Assembly (NCBI RefSeq): GCF_021398735.1 | Contig: NZ_CP090349.1 | Coordinates: 3,233,001 to 3,297,000, forward strand | Length of the DNA stretch: 64,000 nucleotides | Direction of reading: 5' to 3' | From: Methylobacterium oryzae | GTDB taxonomy: Bacteria > Pseudomonadota > Alphaproteobacteria > Rhizobiales > Beijerinckiaceae | Shown: positions 56,415 to 64,000 of the stretch, piece by piece | Layout: each line of letters starts with the position of its first letter | How positions within the stretch are numbered: position 1 is the stretch's first letter | The notes under the pieces: generated by a model | The model's input: only the letters and a program-made list of their open reading frames with translations | Database searches by the model: none | What the model was told of the DNA's origin: nothing | Position numbers and translations under genes: made by a program

Positions 56415-56741
56415 ATGCGTGCCGCGTCCCGCGCGCTCCTCGCCCTGGCGCTCGCCCTCCCGGCGGGCTCCGCCTCGGCGCAGGTGCAGCAGAACGACCC
56501 GAATGCCGCCAACGCCTCATTCGCCCTGCAGGGCCAGATCCGGTCGCTCAACCAGCAACGGGTCTCGGACTTCAACACGCTGAACCAGACGTTCCAGCGC
56601 AACGTCCAGGCCGATTCCTTCGGGCCCTACCTGCCCTATCGGGGTGTCCGCGGGGATGTGTACCGGGGCCGCCATATCGGTCGCAACGGGATCGTGCGGC
56701 GGGGCGGCGGCCTCAACACGAGTGTCTGCACCGGCTGCTGA
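56415..56741 (+). CDS. Secreted hypothetical protein
   Basis: 108 residues, GGAGGG upstream of the ATG at 56415. The signal peptide ([20 protein letters not shown]) ends in SAQ. The mature part contains [20 protein letters not shown] and a Gly/Arg-rich tail ending in two cysteines (SVCTGC). No family recognised. It lies between oxdC and purD with its own ribosome site. Confidence 0.7.
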   Translation: MRAASRALLALALALPAGSASAQVQQNDPNAANASFALQGQIRSLNQQRVSDFNTLNQTFQRNVQADSFGPYLPYRGVRGDVYRGRHIGRNGIVRRGGGLNTSVCTGC

Positions 56742-56850
56742 CATCGGCCTCCGCGCCGCCGGGATATCCGCGCAGAGCGGGGAAAGCCCGAAAAAAACCT
56801 TTTCCCGCGGGCACGCTTCCCCCAGAAGCTGGGCCCATGGTGGCGTGCGC

Positions 56851-58125
56851 ATGAATATCCTGCTGATCGGCTCCGGCGGCCGCGAGCACGCCCTGGCCTG
56901 GCGACTGGCCCAGAGCCCGCTCTGCACCCGCCTGTTCACGGCGCCGGGCAATCCCGGCACGGCCCGCCACGGGACCAACCGGCCGGACCTCAAGGTCACG
57001 GACCACGCGGCCGTCGCCGCCTTCTGCGCGGCGGAGGCGATCGGCCTCGTGGTGGTCGGGCCCGAGGCGCCCCTCGTCGCCGGCCTGGTGGACGACCTGA
57101 AGGCCGCCGGGATCCGCGCCTTCGGGCCGACCCGCGACGCCGCCCGGCTCGAGGGCTCGAAGGGGTTCACCAAGGATCTCTGCGCCGCCTGCAACATCCC
57201 GACCGCCGCCTTCGCGCGCTTCTCCGACCTGGAGCCGGCGCTGGCCTATGTCCGCCAGCAGGGCGCCCCGATCGTCGTGAAGGCCGACGGCCTCGCCGCC
57301 GGCAAGGGCGTCACCGTGGCCGAGACCGTCGACCAGGCCGAGGACGCGCTGACCGGCCTCTTCGCCGAGCCCGGCGCCGAGGTCGTGGTCGAGGAGTGCC
57401 TGTTCGGCGAGGAGGCGAGTTTCTTCGCCCTGTGCGACGGCACGCGGGCGATCTCCCTCGGCACCGCCCAGGACCATAAGCGGGTCTTCGACGGGGACCG
57501 GGGGCCCAATACCGGCGGCATGGGCGCCTATTCCCCGGCCCGGGTGGTCACCCCGGAGATCGAGGCCCGGGTCATGGCCGAGATCATCGCGCCGACGCTT
57601 GCCGGCATGCGGGCCCGCGGCTGCCCGTTCACCGGCATCCTGTACGCCGGCCTGATGCTCACCGCCGACGGCCCCAAGCTGATCGAGTACAACACCCGCT
57701 TCGGCGACCCCGAGGCGCAGGTGCTGATGCCGCGCCTCGCCTCCGACCTCGTGCCGGCGCTGCTCTCGGCCTGCGAGGGCGACCTCTCCGGCGTGAGCCT
57801 GGAATTCGATCCGCACCGGGCGGCCCTCACCGTGGTGATGGCGGCGGCCGGCTATCCGGGCGCCGTGGTCCGGGGCTCGGTGATCCGGGGCGTCGACGCC
57901 GCCGAGGGCGACGGGGTTCACGTGTTCCAGGCCGGCACCCGCGCCGAGGGCGGGCAGCTGCTCGCCGATGGCGGCCGGGTCCTGGCGGTGACGGCCCTCG
58001 GCGACAGCGTCACGGACGCCAAGGCCCGCGCCTACGCGGCGGTGGCCCGGATCGACTGGCCGGAGGGTTTCTGCCGGCGCGACATCGGGTTCCGCGCGGT
58101 GGCGCGGGAGGCGGGAGAGGGCTGA
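56851..58125 (+). CDS. purD: Phosphoribosylamine-glycine ligase
   Basis: 424 residues. It begins [20 protein letters not shown], with ATP-grasp motifs [46 protein letters not shown] and [14 protein letters not shown]. PurD joins phosphoribosylamine and glycine with ATP in purine synthesis. Length is the family norm (~425). The start at 56851 is the one that leaves the first strand intact. No other pur genes are adjacent. Confidence 0.97.
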   Translation: MNILLIGSGGREHALAWRLAQSPLCTRLFTAPGNPGTARHGTNRPDLKVTDHAAVAAFCAAEAIGLVVVGPEAPLVAGLVDDLKAAGIRAFGPTRDAARLEGSKGFTKDLCAACNIPTAAFARFSDLEPALAYVRQQGAPIVVKADGLAAGKGVTVAETVDQAEDALTGLFAEPGAEVVVEECLFGEEASFFALCDGTRAISLGTAQDHKRVFDGDRGPNTGGMGAYSPARVVTPEIEARVMAEIIAPTLAGMRARGCPFTGILYAGLMLTADGPKLIEYNTRFGDPEAQVLMPRLASDLVPALLSACEGDLSGVSLEFDPHRAALTVVMAAAGYPGAVVRGSVIRGVDAAEGDGVHVFQAGTRAEGGQLLADGGRVLAVTALGDSVTDAKARAYAAVARIDWPEGFCRRDIGFRAVAREAGEG

Positions 58126-58232
58126 ACCCCCGGTCTCGCTCGTGGCGGGTGCCTCCGGGCCCCACCCTGCCCTCCCGGACGAGGCCGGCGTGCCCGGAAT
58201 GACGGGGTTGTCCGCGTCAAGCCGCCCGCCCC

Positions 58233-60002
58233 CTACTCCCCCACCGCCGCGCCGGCCGGCCGGCGGTTGTCGTTGGCACCGTAGAGCAGACCTGGCCGCA
58301 TCCGCTCCGTGCGCGAGGCGTCGTTGCCCGACGACGCGGCCTCCGGCAGGGCGGGCGCCGCGGCCCGGACCGCGATGAGCTCCTGCGCCCCCCAGGGCCT
58401 CTGCTCGACGATCGTGTGGCCCATGCCCCTGAGGATGGCCTGGGTGTCCGCCGAGAGCGCGAAGGGCTCGGCGTAGACCGTGTCGGGCAGCCACTGGTGA
58501 TGGATGCGCGGAGCGTCCACCGCCTCCTGCGGCTCCATGCCGAAATCGAGCACGTTGATCAGCGTCTGCGCGTTGATCGTGATGATCCGCGAGCCCCCCG
58601 GCGAGCCCGCCACCAGCGCGACCTTGCCGTCGCGCAGCACGATCGTGGGCGCCATGGAGGAGAGCGGGCGCTTGCCCGGCTGGATCGCGTTCTTCGTCCC
58701 CTGCACGAGCCCGAACAGGTTCGGCACCCCGGTCTTGACCGTGAAGTCGTCCATCTCGTCGTTGAGGAAGAACCCCGTGTCGCCGGCGATCACCCCGGCG
58801 CCGAAATAGCCGTTGATCGTGTAGGTCAGCGCGACCGCGTTGCCGGCCTTGTCCATCACCGAGATGTGTGTGGTCTCGGGCCGTTCCCGCGGCTCCGGGC
58901 CGGGGTCCGGGCGGATCTCCGCCGACGGGGTCGCCCGGTCCGGGCGGATCGAGGCCCGGAGCGTCTCCGCGTAGGCCGGCGACAGCAGCCGGTCGACCGG
59001 GTTCTCCACGAAGGCCGGATCGCCGAGCAGCAGGTTGCGGTCCGCGTAGGCGCGCCGCATCGCCTCGACCATCAGGTGTACGGTCCGGGCCGAGTTGAAC
59101 CCGGCGGCCCGCAGGTCGTAGCCGTCGAGGATGCTGAGGATCTCGCAGAGCGTGGTGCCGCCGGACGAGGGCGGGGGCGCCGACAGGATCGTGGCGCCCC
59201 GGTAGCGGCAGGTGAGCGGCTCGGACTGCGTCACCGTGTAGGCGGCGAAGTCGGCCGCCGTCAGCAGGCCGCCGCCCGCCCGGGAGGCCGCCTCCACGGC
59301 CTCCGGGATCGCGCCCCTGTAGAACGCGTCCGCACCGCGCTCCGCGATGGCCTGGAGGGTGCGGGCGAGGTCGGCCTGGACCAGCCGGTCCCCGGGCTGC
59401 CAGGGGCTGCCGTCCGGGCGCAGGAAGATCCGGGCGACGTTCGCTTGGCCCGCGAACAGCTTCGTGCCGGATTCGAGGATGTCGGTGTCGCCCCGGGTCA
59501 GCACGAACCCGTCCCGGGCGAGCGCGATCGCCGGCGCCATCACCCGCGCCAGCGGCAGGGTCCCGTACGCGGTGAGGGCGGTGTTGAGGCCGAGCACCGT
59601 CCCGGGCACGCCGGCCGCCTTCCAGCCGCGCAGGCTCGCGCCCTTCACGACGTTGCCGGCAGCGTCGAGATACATGTCCCGGGTGGCGGCCGCCGGGGCG
59701 GTCTCGCGGAAATTGATGAAGCGGCTGCGCCCGTCGGCGCTGTGGAGCACCAGGAAGCCGCCGCCGCCGATGTTGCCGCAGCAGGGGTTCACCACCGCCT
59801 CGGCGTAAGCGACTGCCACCGCGGCGTCGACGGCGTTGCCGCCGGCCCTCAGGATGTCGGCGCCCACCTGCGAGGCGAGGCGCTGGGACGAGACCACCAT
59901 CCCGTTCTCGGCCTCGACGGCCGGTCCCGAGGCGGAGCGCGCGGCGGGCGCGCCCAGGGCGAGCAGGGCCGTGAGGAGCAGCGCGCGTGCCGGTGCGATC
60001 AT
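58233..60002 (-). CDS. ggt: Gamma-glutamyltransferase
   Basis: 589 residues with a signal peptide at 1-24. The proenzyme self-cleaves before the nucleophilic Thr in PETTHISVMDKAGNAV. Large-subunit motifs include GGNAVDAAVAVAYAEAVVNP and GGGGFLVL. The small subunit contains GFFLNDEMDDF and PLSSMAPTIV. It hydrolyses or transfers the gamma-glutamyl group of glutathione in the periplasm. It is convergent with purD. Confidence 0.95.
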   Translation of the reverse strand: MIAPARALLLTALLALGAPAARSASGPAVEAENGMVVSSQRLASQVGADILRAGGNAVDAAVAVAYAEAVVNPCCGNIGGGGFLVLHSADGRSRFINFRETAPAAATRDMYLDAAGNVVKGASLRGWKAAGVPGTVLGLNTALTAYGTLPLARVMAPAIALARDGFVLTRGDTDILESGTKLFAGQANVARIFLRPDGSPWQPGDRLVQADLARTLQAIAERGADAFYRGAIPEAVEAASRAGGGLLTAADFAAYTVTQSEPLTCRYRGATILSAPPPSSGGTTLCEILSILDGYDLRAAGFNSARTVHLMVEAMRRAYADRNLLLGDPAFVENPVDRLLSPAYAETLRASIRPDRATPSAEIRPDPGPEPRERPETTHISVMDKAGNAVALTYTINGYFGAGVIAGDTGFFLNDEMDDFTVKTGVPNLFGLVQGTKNAIQPGKRPLSSMAPTIVLRDGKVALVAGSPGGSRIITINAQTLINVLDFGMEPQEAVDAPRIHHQWLPDTVYAEPFALSADTQAILRGMGHTIVEQRPWGAQELIAVRAAAPALPEAASSGNDASRTERMRPGLLYGANDNRRPAGAAVGE

Positions 60003-60140
60003 CCCTGCCCTCTCCGGTGCGGGTCCTGCGCCGTCATATAGGGGACCGTGCGCTGGAGTCGCTGGACCCGTCCGATCACCGCATCCCGAGGGGCGGCGAA
60101 GCCGCCGCGAAGGAGCCTCCGAGGGCTCGCGAGACTTCCG

Positions 60141-60186
60141 GAGCCCCTCCGAGCCCCTCCGAGCCCCTCCGAGCCCCTCCGAGCCC
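60141..60186. repeat. 10-bp tandem repeat, four copies plus part
   Basis: GAGCCCCTCC is repeated without change at 60141, 60151, 60161 and 60171, then in part. Confidence 0.92.
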
Positions 60187-60290
60187 GCTGCACAGCACCG
60201 CAGGATGAGAGGGGCGAAGGGCGGTGAGGGATCGGGCCGATCCGCCTCACTCGGTTTCGCTGGAACGGTTCGGTTGAGGTGCCCCTCTCC

Positions 60291-60378
60291 GTCATCACGA
60301 GCGCAGCGAAGTGACCCAGGGTCGCGCCACGTCAGGAAGCGTGGCGCTGCTGGATTGCTTCGCTCCGCTCGCAAGGAC
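60291..60378. repeat. Intergenic inverted-repeat element, copy 2
   Basis: Arms at 60291-60318 and 60351-60378 enclose a centre with its own stem (GCGCCACG with CGTGGCGC). Read on the minus strand it matches the copy at 47502-47592 along its length, with most changes in the centre. Confidence 0.88.
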
Positions 60379-60394
60379 GGCGCCGCCGAAGGCC

Positions 60395-61405
60395 TCAGCC
60401 GTTGCGGAACGTGTAGCTGTAGCCGTTCAGCGCCGGCGCGCCGCCGAGATGGGCGTAGAGCACCTTCGAGCCCTTCGGGAAGAAGCCCTTCTTCACGAGG
60501 TCGATCATGCCCTGCATCGACTTCCCCTCGTAGACCGGGTCGGTGATCATCCCCTCGAGCCGGGCCGAGAGGCGGATCGCCTCCACGGTCTCCTTGGAGG
60601 GCACGCCGTAGACCGGGTAGGCGTAATCCTCGTTGAGAACCACATCGTCGGCCACGATGTCGCCCGCGCCGACCAGGGCGGCGGTGTTCTGGGCGATGTC
60701 GAGGACCTGGGCCTTGGTCTGGGCCGGGGTGCAGGAAGCGTCGATGCCGATGACGTTGCGGGCGCGCCCGTCGGCCGAGAAGCCCACCAGCATGCCGGCA
60801 TGGGTCGAGCCCGTCACCGTGCAGACCACCACGTAGTCGAAGCGCAGGCCCATCTCGGCCTCCTGCTTGCGCACCTCCTCCGCGAAGCCGACGTAGCCGA
60901 GCCCGCCGTACTTGTGCACCGAGGCACCGGCCGGGATCGCGTAGGGCTTGCCGCCCTCGGCCTCGACCTCGGCGAGCGCGCGCTTCCACGAATCGCGGAT
61001 GCCGATGTCGAACCCGTCATCCACGAGCTGCGTCTGCGCGCCCATGATCCGCGACAGGAGGATGTTGCCGACCCGGTCGTAGACGGCGTCCTCGTGGGGC
61101 ACCCAGGCCTCCTGGATCAGCCGGCACTTCATCCCGATCTTGGCGGCTACCGCCGCGACCATGCGGGTGTGATTCGACTGCACGCCGCCGATCGACACAA
61201 GCGTGTCGGCGCCGCTCTTGATCGCGTCCGGCACGATGTACTCGAGCTTGCGCAGCTTGTTGCCGCCGTAGGCGAGCCCGGAATTGCAATCCTCGCGCTT
61301 GGCGTACAACTCGACCTCGCCGCCGAGATGGGCCGTCAGGCGCTTGAGCGGCTCGATCGGCGTCGGGCCGAAGGTCAGGGGATAGCGCTCGAACTTGTCC
61401 AGCAT
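60395..61405 (-). CDS. acdS: 1-Aminocyclopropane-1-carboxylate deaminase
   Basis: 336 residues. The PLP Lys is in [29 protein letters not shown] is the glycine-rich ACC-binding segment. The residues that separate true ACC deaminases from D-cysteine desulfhydrases, the Glu of DPVYEGKSM and the Leu of LYAHLGG, are both present. The enzyme splits the plant ethylene precursor ACC into 2-oxobutyrate and ammonia, typical of plant-associated Methylobacterium. It is divergent from its Lrp-type regulator. Confidence 0.96.
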   Translation of the reverse strand: MLDKFERYPLTFGPTPIEPLKRLTAHLGGEVELYAKREDCNSGLAYGGNKLRKLEYIVPDAIKSGADTLVSIGGVQSNHTRMVAAVAAKIGMKCRLIQEAWVPHEDAVYDRVGNILLSRIMGAQTQLVDDGFDIGIRDSWKRALAEVEAEGGKPYAIPAGASVHKYGGLGYVGFAEEVRKQEAEMGLRFDYVVVCTVTGSTHAGMLVGFSADGRARNVIGIDASCTPAQTKAQVLDIAQNTAALVGAGDIVADDVVLNEDYAYPVYGVPSKETVEAIRLSARLEGMITDPVYEGKSMQGMIDLVKKGFFPKGSKVLYAHLGGAPALNGYSYTFRNG

Positions 61406-61654
61406 CGGGTCTCTCCGGGTCTCGGGGCGCCCCCGGGGCAGCAGCGGTCTCGGTCCGCCCGGGCGCGTCGAAGCGAGGCCTCGGCGACGGCCCGCGCGAG
61501 GCCCGGCTCCGTCTTCGAGGCGCGGGGAGAAACTACCCGATCCGGGATGAAAGGTGCTCTCGATCTTCGAGTATGAACAGACCTTGACTTGCGCTGCTGA
61601 CCGGGCTGGCTACGGAGTATTCCGGATTTCGTGCCGCATCCGAAAGAATCATCC
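61406..61654. promoter_or_regulatory. acdS-acdR divergent regulatory region
   Basis: 249 bp. A -35-like TTGACT is at 61584-61589 facing the regulator gene, with no strong -10. The half nearest the regulator is AT-richer. AcdR-type Lrp proteins in other bacteria bind such shared regions to activate acdS; the exact box is not visible to me. Confidence 0.5.
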
Positions 61655-62119
61655 ATGTCCGCAGGGCTCGATCGGATCGACCAGAAGATCCTCCGCCTCC
61701 TCCAGACGGACGGGCGCATGGCGAATGCCGAGATCGCCGAGCGGGTCGGCACTAGCGCGGCCACCTGCCATCGCCGGATCCAGCGCCTGTTCGCGGACGG
61801 GTTCGTGCGGGCGGTCCGGGCGCTGATCGATCCGATGCGGGTCGGGCGCGGCACCCTGGTCTTCGTCGGCGTCGTGCTCGACCGCTCGACGCCCGAGAGT
61901 TTCTCGGAGTTCGAGGCCGCCGTGCGCGCGATCCCCGCGCTCCTCGACTGCCACCTCGTGGCCGGAGACTTCGACTACATGCTGAAGATCCGGGTCTCCG
62001 ACATGGCCGACTTCAACCGCCTCCACAGCGCCACGCTGATCGGCCTGCCGGGGGTGCGCCAGACCCGGACCTTCTTCGTGATGAAGGAGGTGATCGACAA
62101 CGCGCCGCTCGATCTGTGA
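61655..62119 (+). CDS. acdR: Lrp/AsnC-family regulator of ACC deaminase
   Basis: 154 residues from the ATG at 61655. The HTH is DRIDQKILRLLQTDGRMANA followed by TSAATCHRRIQRLFADGF. The C-terminal RAM domain ends DCHLVAGDFDYMLKIRVSD and has the ligand-binding loop of Lrp proteins. Divergent transcription from acdS is the standard acdR-acdS arrangement. It should respond to ACC or leucine. Confidence 0.9.
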   Translation: MSAGLDRIDQKILRLLQTDGRMANAEIAERVGTSAATCHRRIQRLFADGFVRAVRALIDPMRVGRGTLVFVGVVLDRSTPESFSEFEAAVRAIPALLDCHLVAGDFDYMLKIRVSDMADFNRLHSATLIGLPGVRQTRTFFVMKEVIDNAPLDL

Positions 62120-62126
62120 GGGCCCC

Positions 62127-63470
62127 CTACCCCTCCCCGCGCCGCGCCTTGCGCAGCGCCTCCCACCGGTCGAGGCGCTCGGCGAGCCGGGTCTCGTAGC
62201 CCCGCTCGGTCGGCTGGTAGAGGTGCTGGCGCCCGAGCGCGTCGGGCCAGTAATCCTGGCCCGAGAAGGCGTCGGGCTCGTCGTGGTCGTAGCGGTAGCC
62301 CTCGCCGTAGCCGATCCGCTTCATCAGCTTGGTCGGCGCGTTGAGGATGGTCCGCGGCGGCGGCAGGGAGCCCGCCTCCTTGGCCAGCCGCGTCGCGGCC
62401 TTGTAGGCCTCGTAGACGGCGTTCGATTTCGGCGCGCAGGCGAGGTAGATCGCCGCCTGGGCGAGGGCCAACTCGCCCTCGGGGCTGCCGAGGAAGTCGA
62501 ACGCGTCCTTGGCGGCGTTGGCCACCACCAGCGCCTGCGGGTCGGCGAGCCCGATATCCTCCACCGCCATGCGCACGAGCCGGCGGGCGATGAACAGCCG
62601 GTCCTCCCCGGCATCGAGCATCCGGCAGAGATAGTAGAGCGCCGCGTCCGGATCCGAGCCGCGCACGGTCTTGTGGAGCGCCGAGATCAGGTTGTAGTGG
62701 CCCTCCTGCGCCTTGTCGTAGATGGGCGCGCGCCGCTGCACGATCGCTTGCAGCGCCTCGGCGTCGAGGGTCTCGCCGGGGCGGGCCGAGCGCCAGACCT
62801 CTTCCGCCAGGGTCAGGGCCGCGCGGCCGTCGCCGTCGGCCATGCGGACCAGAACGCCGCGCGCCTCCTCGGTAAGCGGCAGGGCTTGGCCCGTCAGCGC
62901 CTCGGCCCGGACCAGCAGGCGCGCGACGGCGCCCGGATCGAGGGCCCGGAACAGCAGCACCCGGGCGCGGGATAGGAGCGCGGCGTTCAGCTCGAAGGAC
63001 GGGTTCTCCGTCGTCGCGCCCACCAGCGTGACGGTCCCGTCCTCCATCACCGGCAGGAAGGCGTCGAGCTGGGCCCGGTTGAACCGGTGGATCTCGTCGA
63101 CGAACAGCAGGGTCCCCTGCCCGGTCGCCCGCCGCTTGCGCGCCGCCTCGAACACCTTCCGCAGGTCGGGCACGCCGGAGAAGATCGCCGAGATCTGCTC
63201 GAAATGCAGGTCGGTGCCCTGGGCGAGCAGCCGCGCAACCGTGGTCTTGCCGGTGCCGGGCGGCCCCCAGAAGATCAGCGAGCCGAGCGTCCGTCCCCGC
63301 AGCAGGCGCGTGAGCGCCCCGCCCTCCCCGGTCAGGTGTTCCTGGCCGACGACCTCGGCGAGGGTCTGCGGGCGCAGCCGGTCCGCCAGCGGGCGGGCGG
63401 CCTCGGCGCCGGGGGCGCGGCCGGGATCCGGCGCGGCGGGTGTCTCCGCGGAGGCGAACAGGTCGGACAT
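62127..63470 (-). CDS. rarA: Replication-associated recombination protein A (RarA/MgsA)
   Basis: 447 residues. The AAA+ Walker A is WGPPGTGKTTVARLLAQ and Walker B is LLFVDEIHRFNRAQ. Sensor 1 is VGATTENPSFE, and the C-terminal RarA domain contains YYLCRMLDAGEDRLFIARR and DHDEPDAFSGQDYWPDAL. RarA acts at stalled forks, in tetrameric form. It is convergent with acdR (7 bp apart) and follows the Do protease on the same strand, 87 bp away. Confidence 0.95.
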   Translation of the reverse strand: MSDLFASAETPAAPDPGRAPGAEAARPLADRLRPQTLAEVVGQEHLTGEGGALTRLLRGRTLGSLIFWGPPGTGKTTVARLLAQGTDLHFEQISAIFSGVPDLRKVFEAARKRRATGQGTLLFVDEIHRFNRAQLDAFLPVMEDGTVTLVGATTENPSFELNAALLSRARVLLFRALDPGAVARLLVRAEALTGQALPLTEEARGVLVRMADGDGRAALTLAEEVWRSARPGETLDAEALQAIVQRRAPIYDKAQEGHYNLISALHKTVRGSDPDAALYYLCRMLDAGEDRLFIARRLVRMAVEDIGLADPQALVVANAAKDAFDFLGSPEGELALAQAAIYLACAPKSNAVYEAYKAATRLAKEAGSLPPPRTILNAPTKLMKRIGYGEGYRYDHDEPDAFSGQDYWPDALGRQHLYQPTERGYETRLAERLDRWEALRKARRGEG

Positions 63471-63557
63471 CCGCGCATCAACACCGGGCGCGGCCGGGGG
63501 CGCAAGCCGGGAGCCGGGGCTTGCCCACGGCCACGGGCTCGGCGCCCCGCGACGGGA

Positions 63558-64000
63558 TCAGCCGCCGAACACCGAGGTCAGGATCTCGCCGTTGCGGTTG
63601 ATCGCGACCTCCCAGGAATTGAGGCTGTTGCGGGTGACCCGGTCGAGGTCCTTGGTGGTCGCCATTGGCACGCCGTTGACCGCCACGATCACGTCGCCCT
63701 TCTGTAGCCCGACCCGGGCCGCGATGGAGTTCTCGTCCACCGCCTGCACGGCCACGCCCTCGGCCGGGAAGTCCACCTGCATCTCCTCGGCCACCGCCGG
63801 CGAGGTGTTGACGAGGGTCGCGCCGACGAACGGCGAGCGGGTCTTCACCTTGAGCGCGTCCCGGGGACGCGTCTCGGGAGCCGGGGCGAGCTTGACCGGG
63901 ACCGTCTGACGGGTCGTGCCGCGGAGGATCCCGAACCGGGCGTGGCCCTGCACGCCCTTCAGGGCGAAGCGGTAGCCGAAGGCCTCCGGATCGGCGACCT
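63558..64000 (-). CDS. Do-family serine protease, C-terminal part (truncated by window edge)
   Basis: The frame is open to the window edge, so the protease domain lies outside. The visible ~146 residues hold a second PDZ domain (GVAVQAVDENSIAARVGLQK, then GDVIVAVNGVPMATTKDLDR) and the C-terminal strand (WEVAINRNGEILTSVFGG). This arrangement, immediately upstream of rarA, is the usual rhizobial degP-rarA order. It is a periplasmic quality-control protease. Contrast the pseudoprotease at 4310. Confidence 0.85.
   Translation of the reverse strand, partial: VADPEAFGYRFALKGVQGHARFGILRGTTRQTVPVKLAPAPETRPRDALKVKTRSPFVGATLVNTSPAVAEEMQVDFPAEGVAVQAVDENSIAARVGLQKGDVIVAVNGVPMATTKDLDRVTRNSLNSWEVAINRNGEILTSVFGG

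Larger units (their letters stand above)
60003..60394. other. Interval with tandem and inverted repeats
   Basis: 392 bp between ggt and acdS with no gene. It holds a 10-bp tandem repeat (60141-60186) and the second copy of the intergenic inverted-repeat element (60291-60378). The element lies about 17 bp past the acdS stop and may affect its mRNA end. Confidence 0.65.

Overview
The window reads as chromosomal DNA of a very GC-rich alphaproteobacterium, most likely Methylobacterium or a close relative (Methylobacteriaceae). Support comes from core housekeeping genes (trmFO, uvrA, rlmB, purD, rarA, a Do-type protease), a PQQ membrane dehydrogenase, ACC deaminase with its Lrp-type regulator, a small GCG/CRPN secreted protein, a DUF1127 protein and HWE-type histidine kinases. 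I saw no tRNA, rRNA, CRISPR array, transposase or prophage.

Layout. 0-6.5 kb: end of a hexapeptide acetyltransferase, an M20 amidohydrolase, trmFO, small proteins, a trypsin-fold PDZ protein that has lost its catalytic triad, and a porin-like protein. 7-16 kb: uvrA, an MFS exporter, a cupin/alcohol dehydrogenase pair facing an HxlR regulator, and a chemoreceptor. 16.2-20.3 kb: rlmB, then a plasmid-type replication module: seven good copies of a 15-bp iteron, a RepA-like initiator and a winged-helix partner. 20.4-32.8 kb: small secreted and membrane proteins, a carbonic anhydrase/SulP pair, a HWE sensor kinase, an arylformamidase-like hydrolase, an acetylornithine-deacetylase-type enzyme, a glycosyltransferase, DoxX-like and GST proteins.

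33.0-38.1 kb is the most interesting stretch. A tandem glycine riboswitch precedes four genes: a DadA-like FAD amine dehydrogenase, a fold-type-II PLP lyase, a DSD1/D-threonine-aldolase-type PLP enzyme with the aldolase-type metal ligands, and an ornithine-cyclodeaminase-family reductase. The last two resemble BhcC and BhcD of the beta-hydroxyaspartate cycle. I infer a glycine-sensing route from glycine via glyoxylate and 3-hydroxyaspartate to aspartate. No BhcA-type aminotransferase is in the cluster, so it would be a variant.

38.1-64 kb: cobF, a DEAH helicase with a zinc ribbon, esterase, HisKA_2 kinase, a three-subunit molybdenum hydroxylase of PaoABC type, a DapA-like aldolase, PQQ dehydrogenase, an orphan membrane-fusion protein, a bicupin oxalate decarboxylase, purD, gamma-glutamyltransferase, acdS with its divergent regulator, rarA and the C-terminal part of a Do protease. 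Two copies of one inverted-repeat element, several tandem repeats and several hairpins lie between genes.
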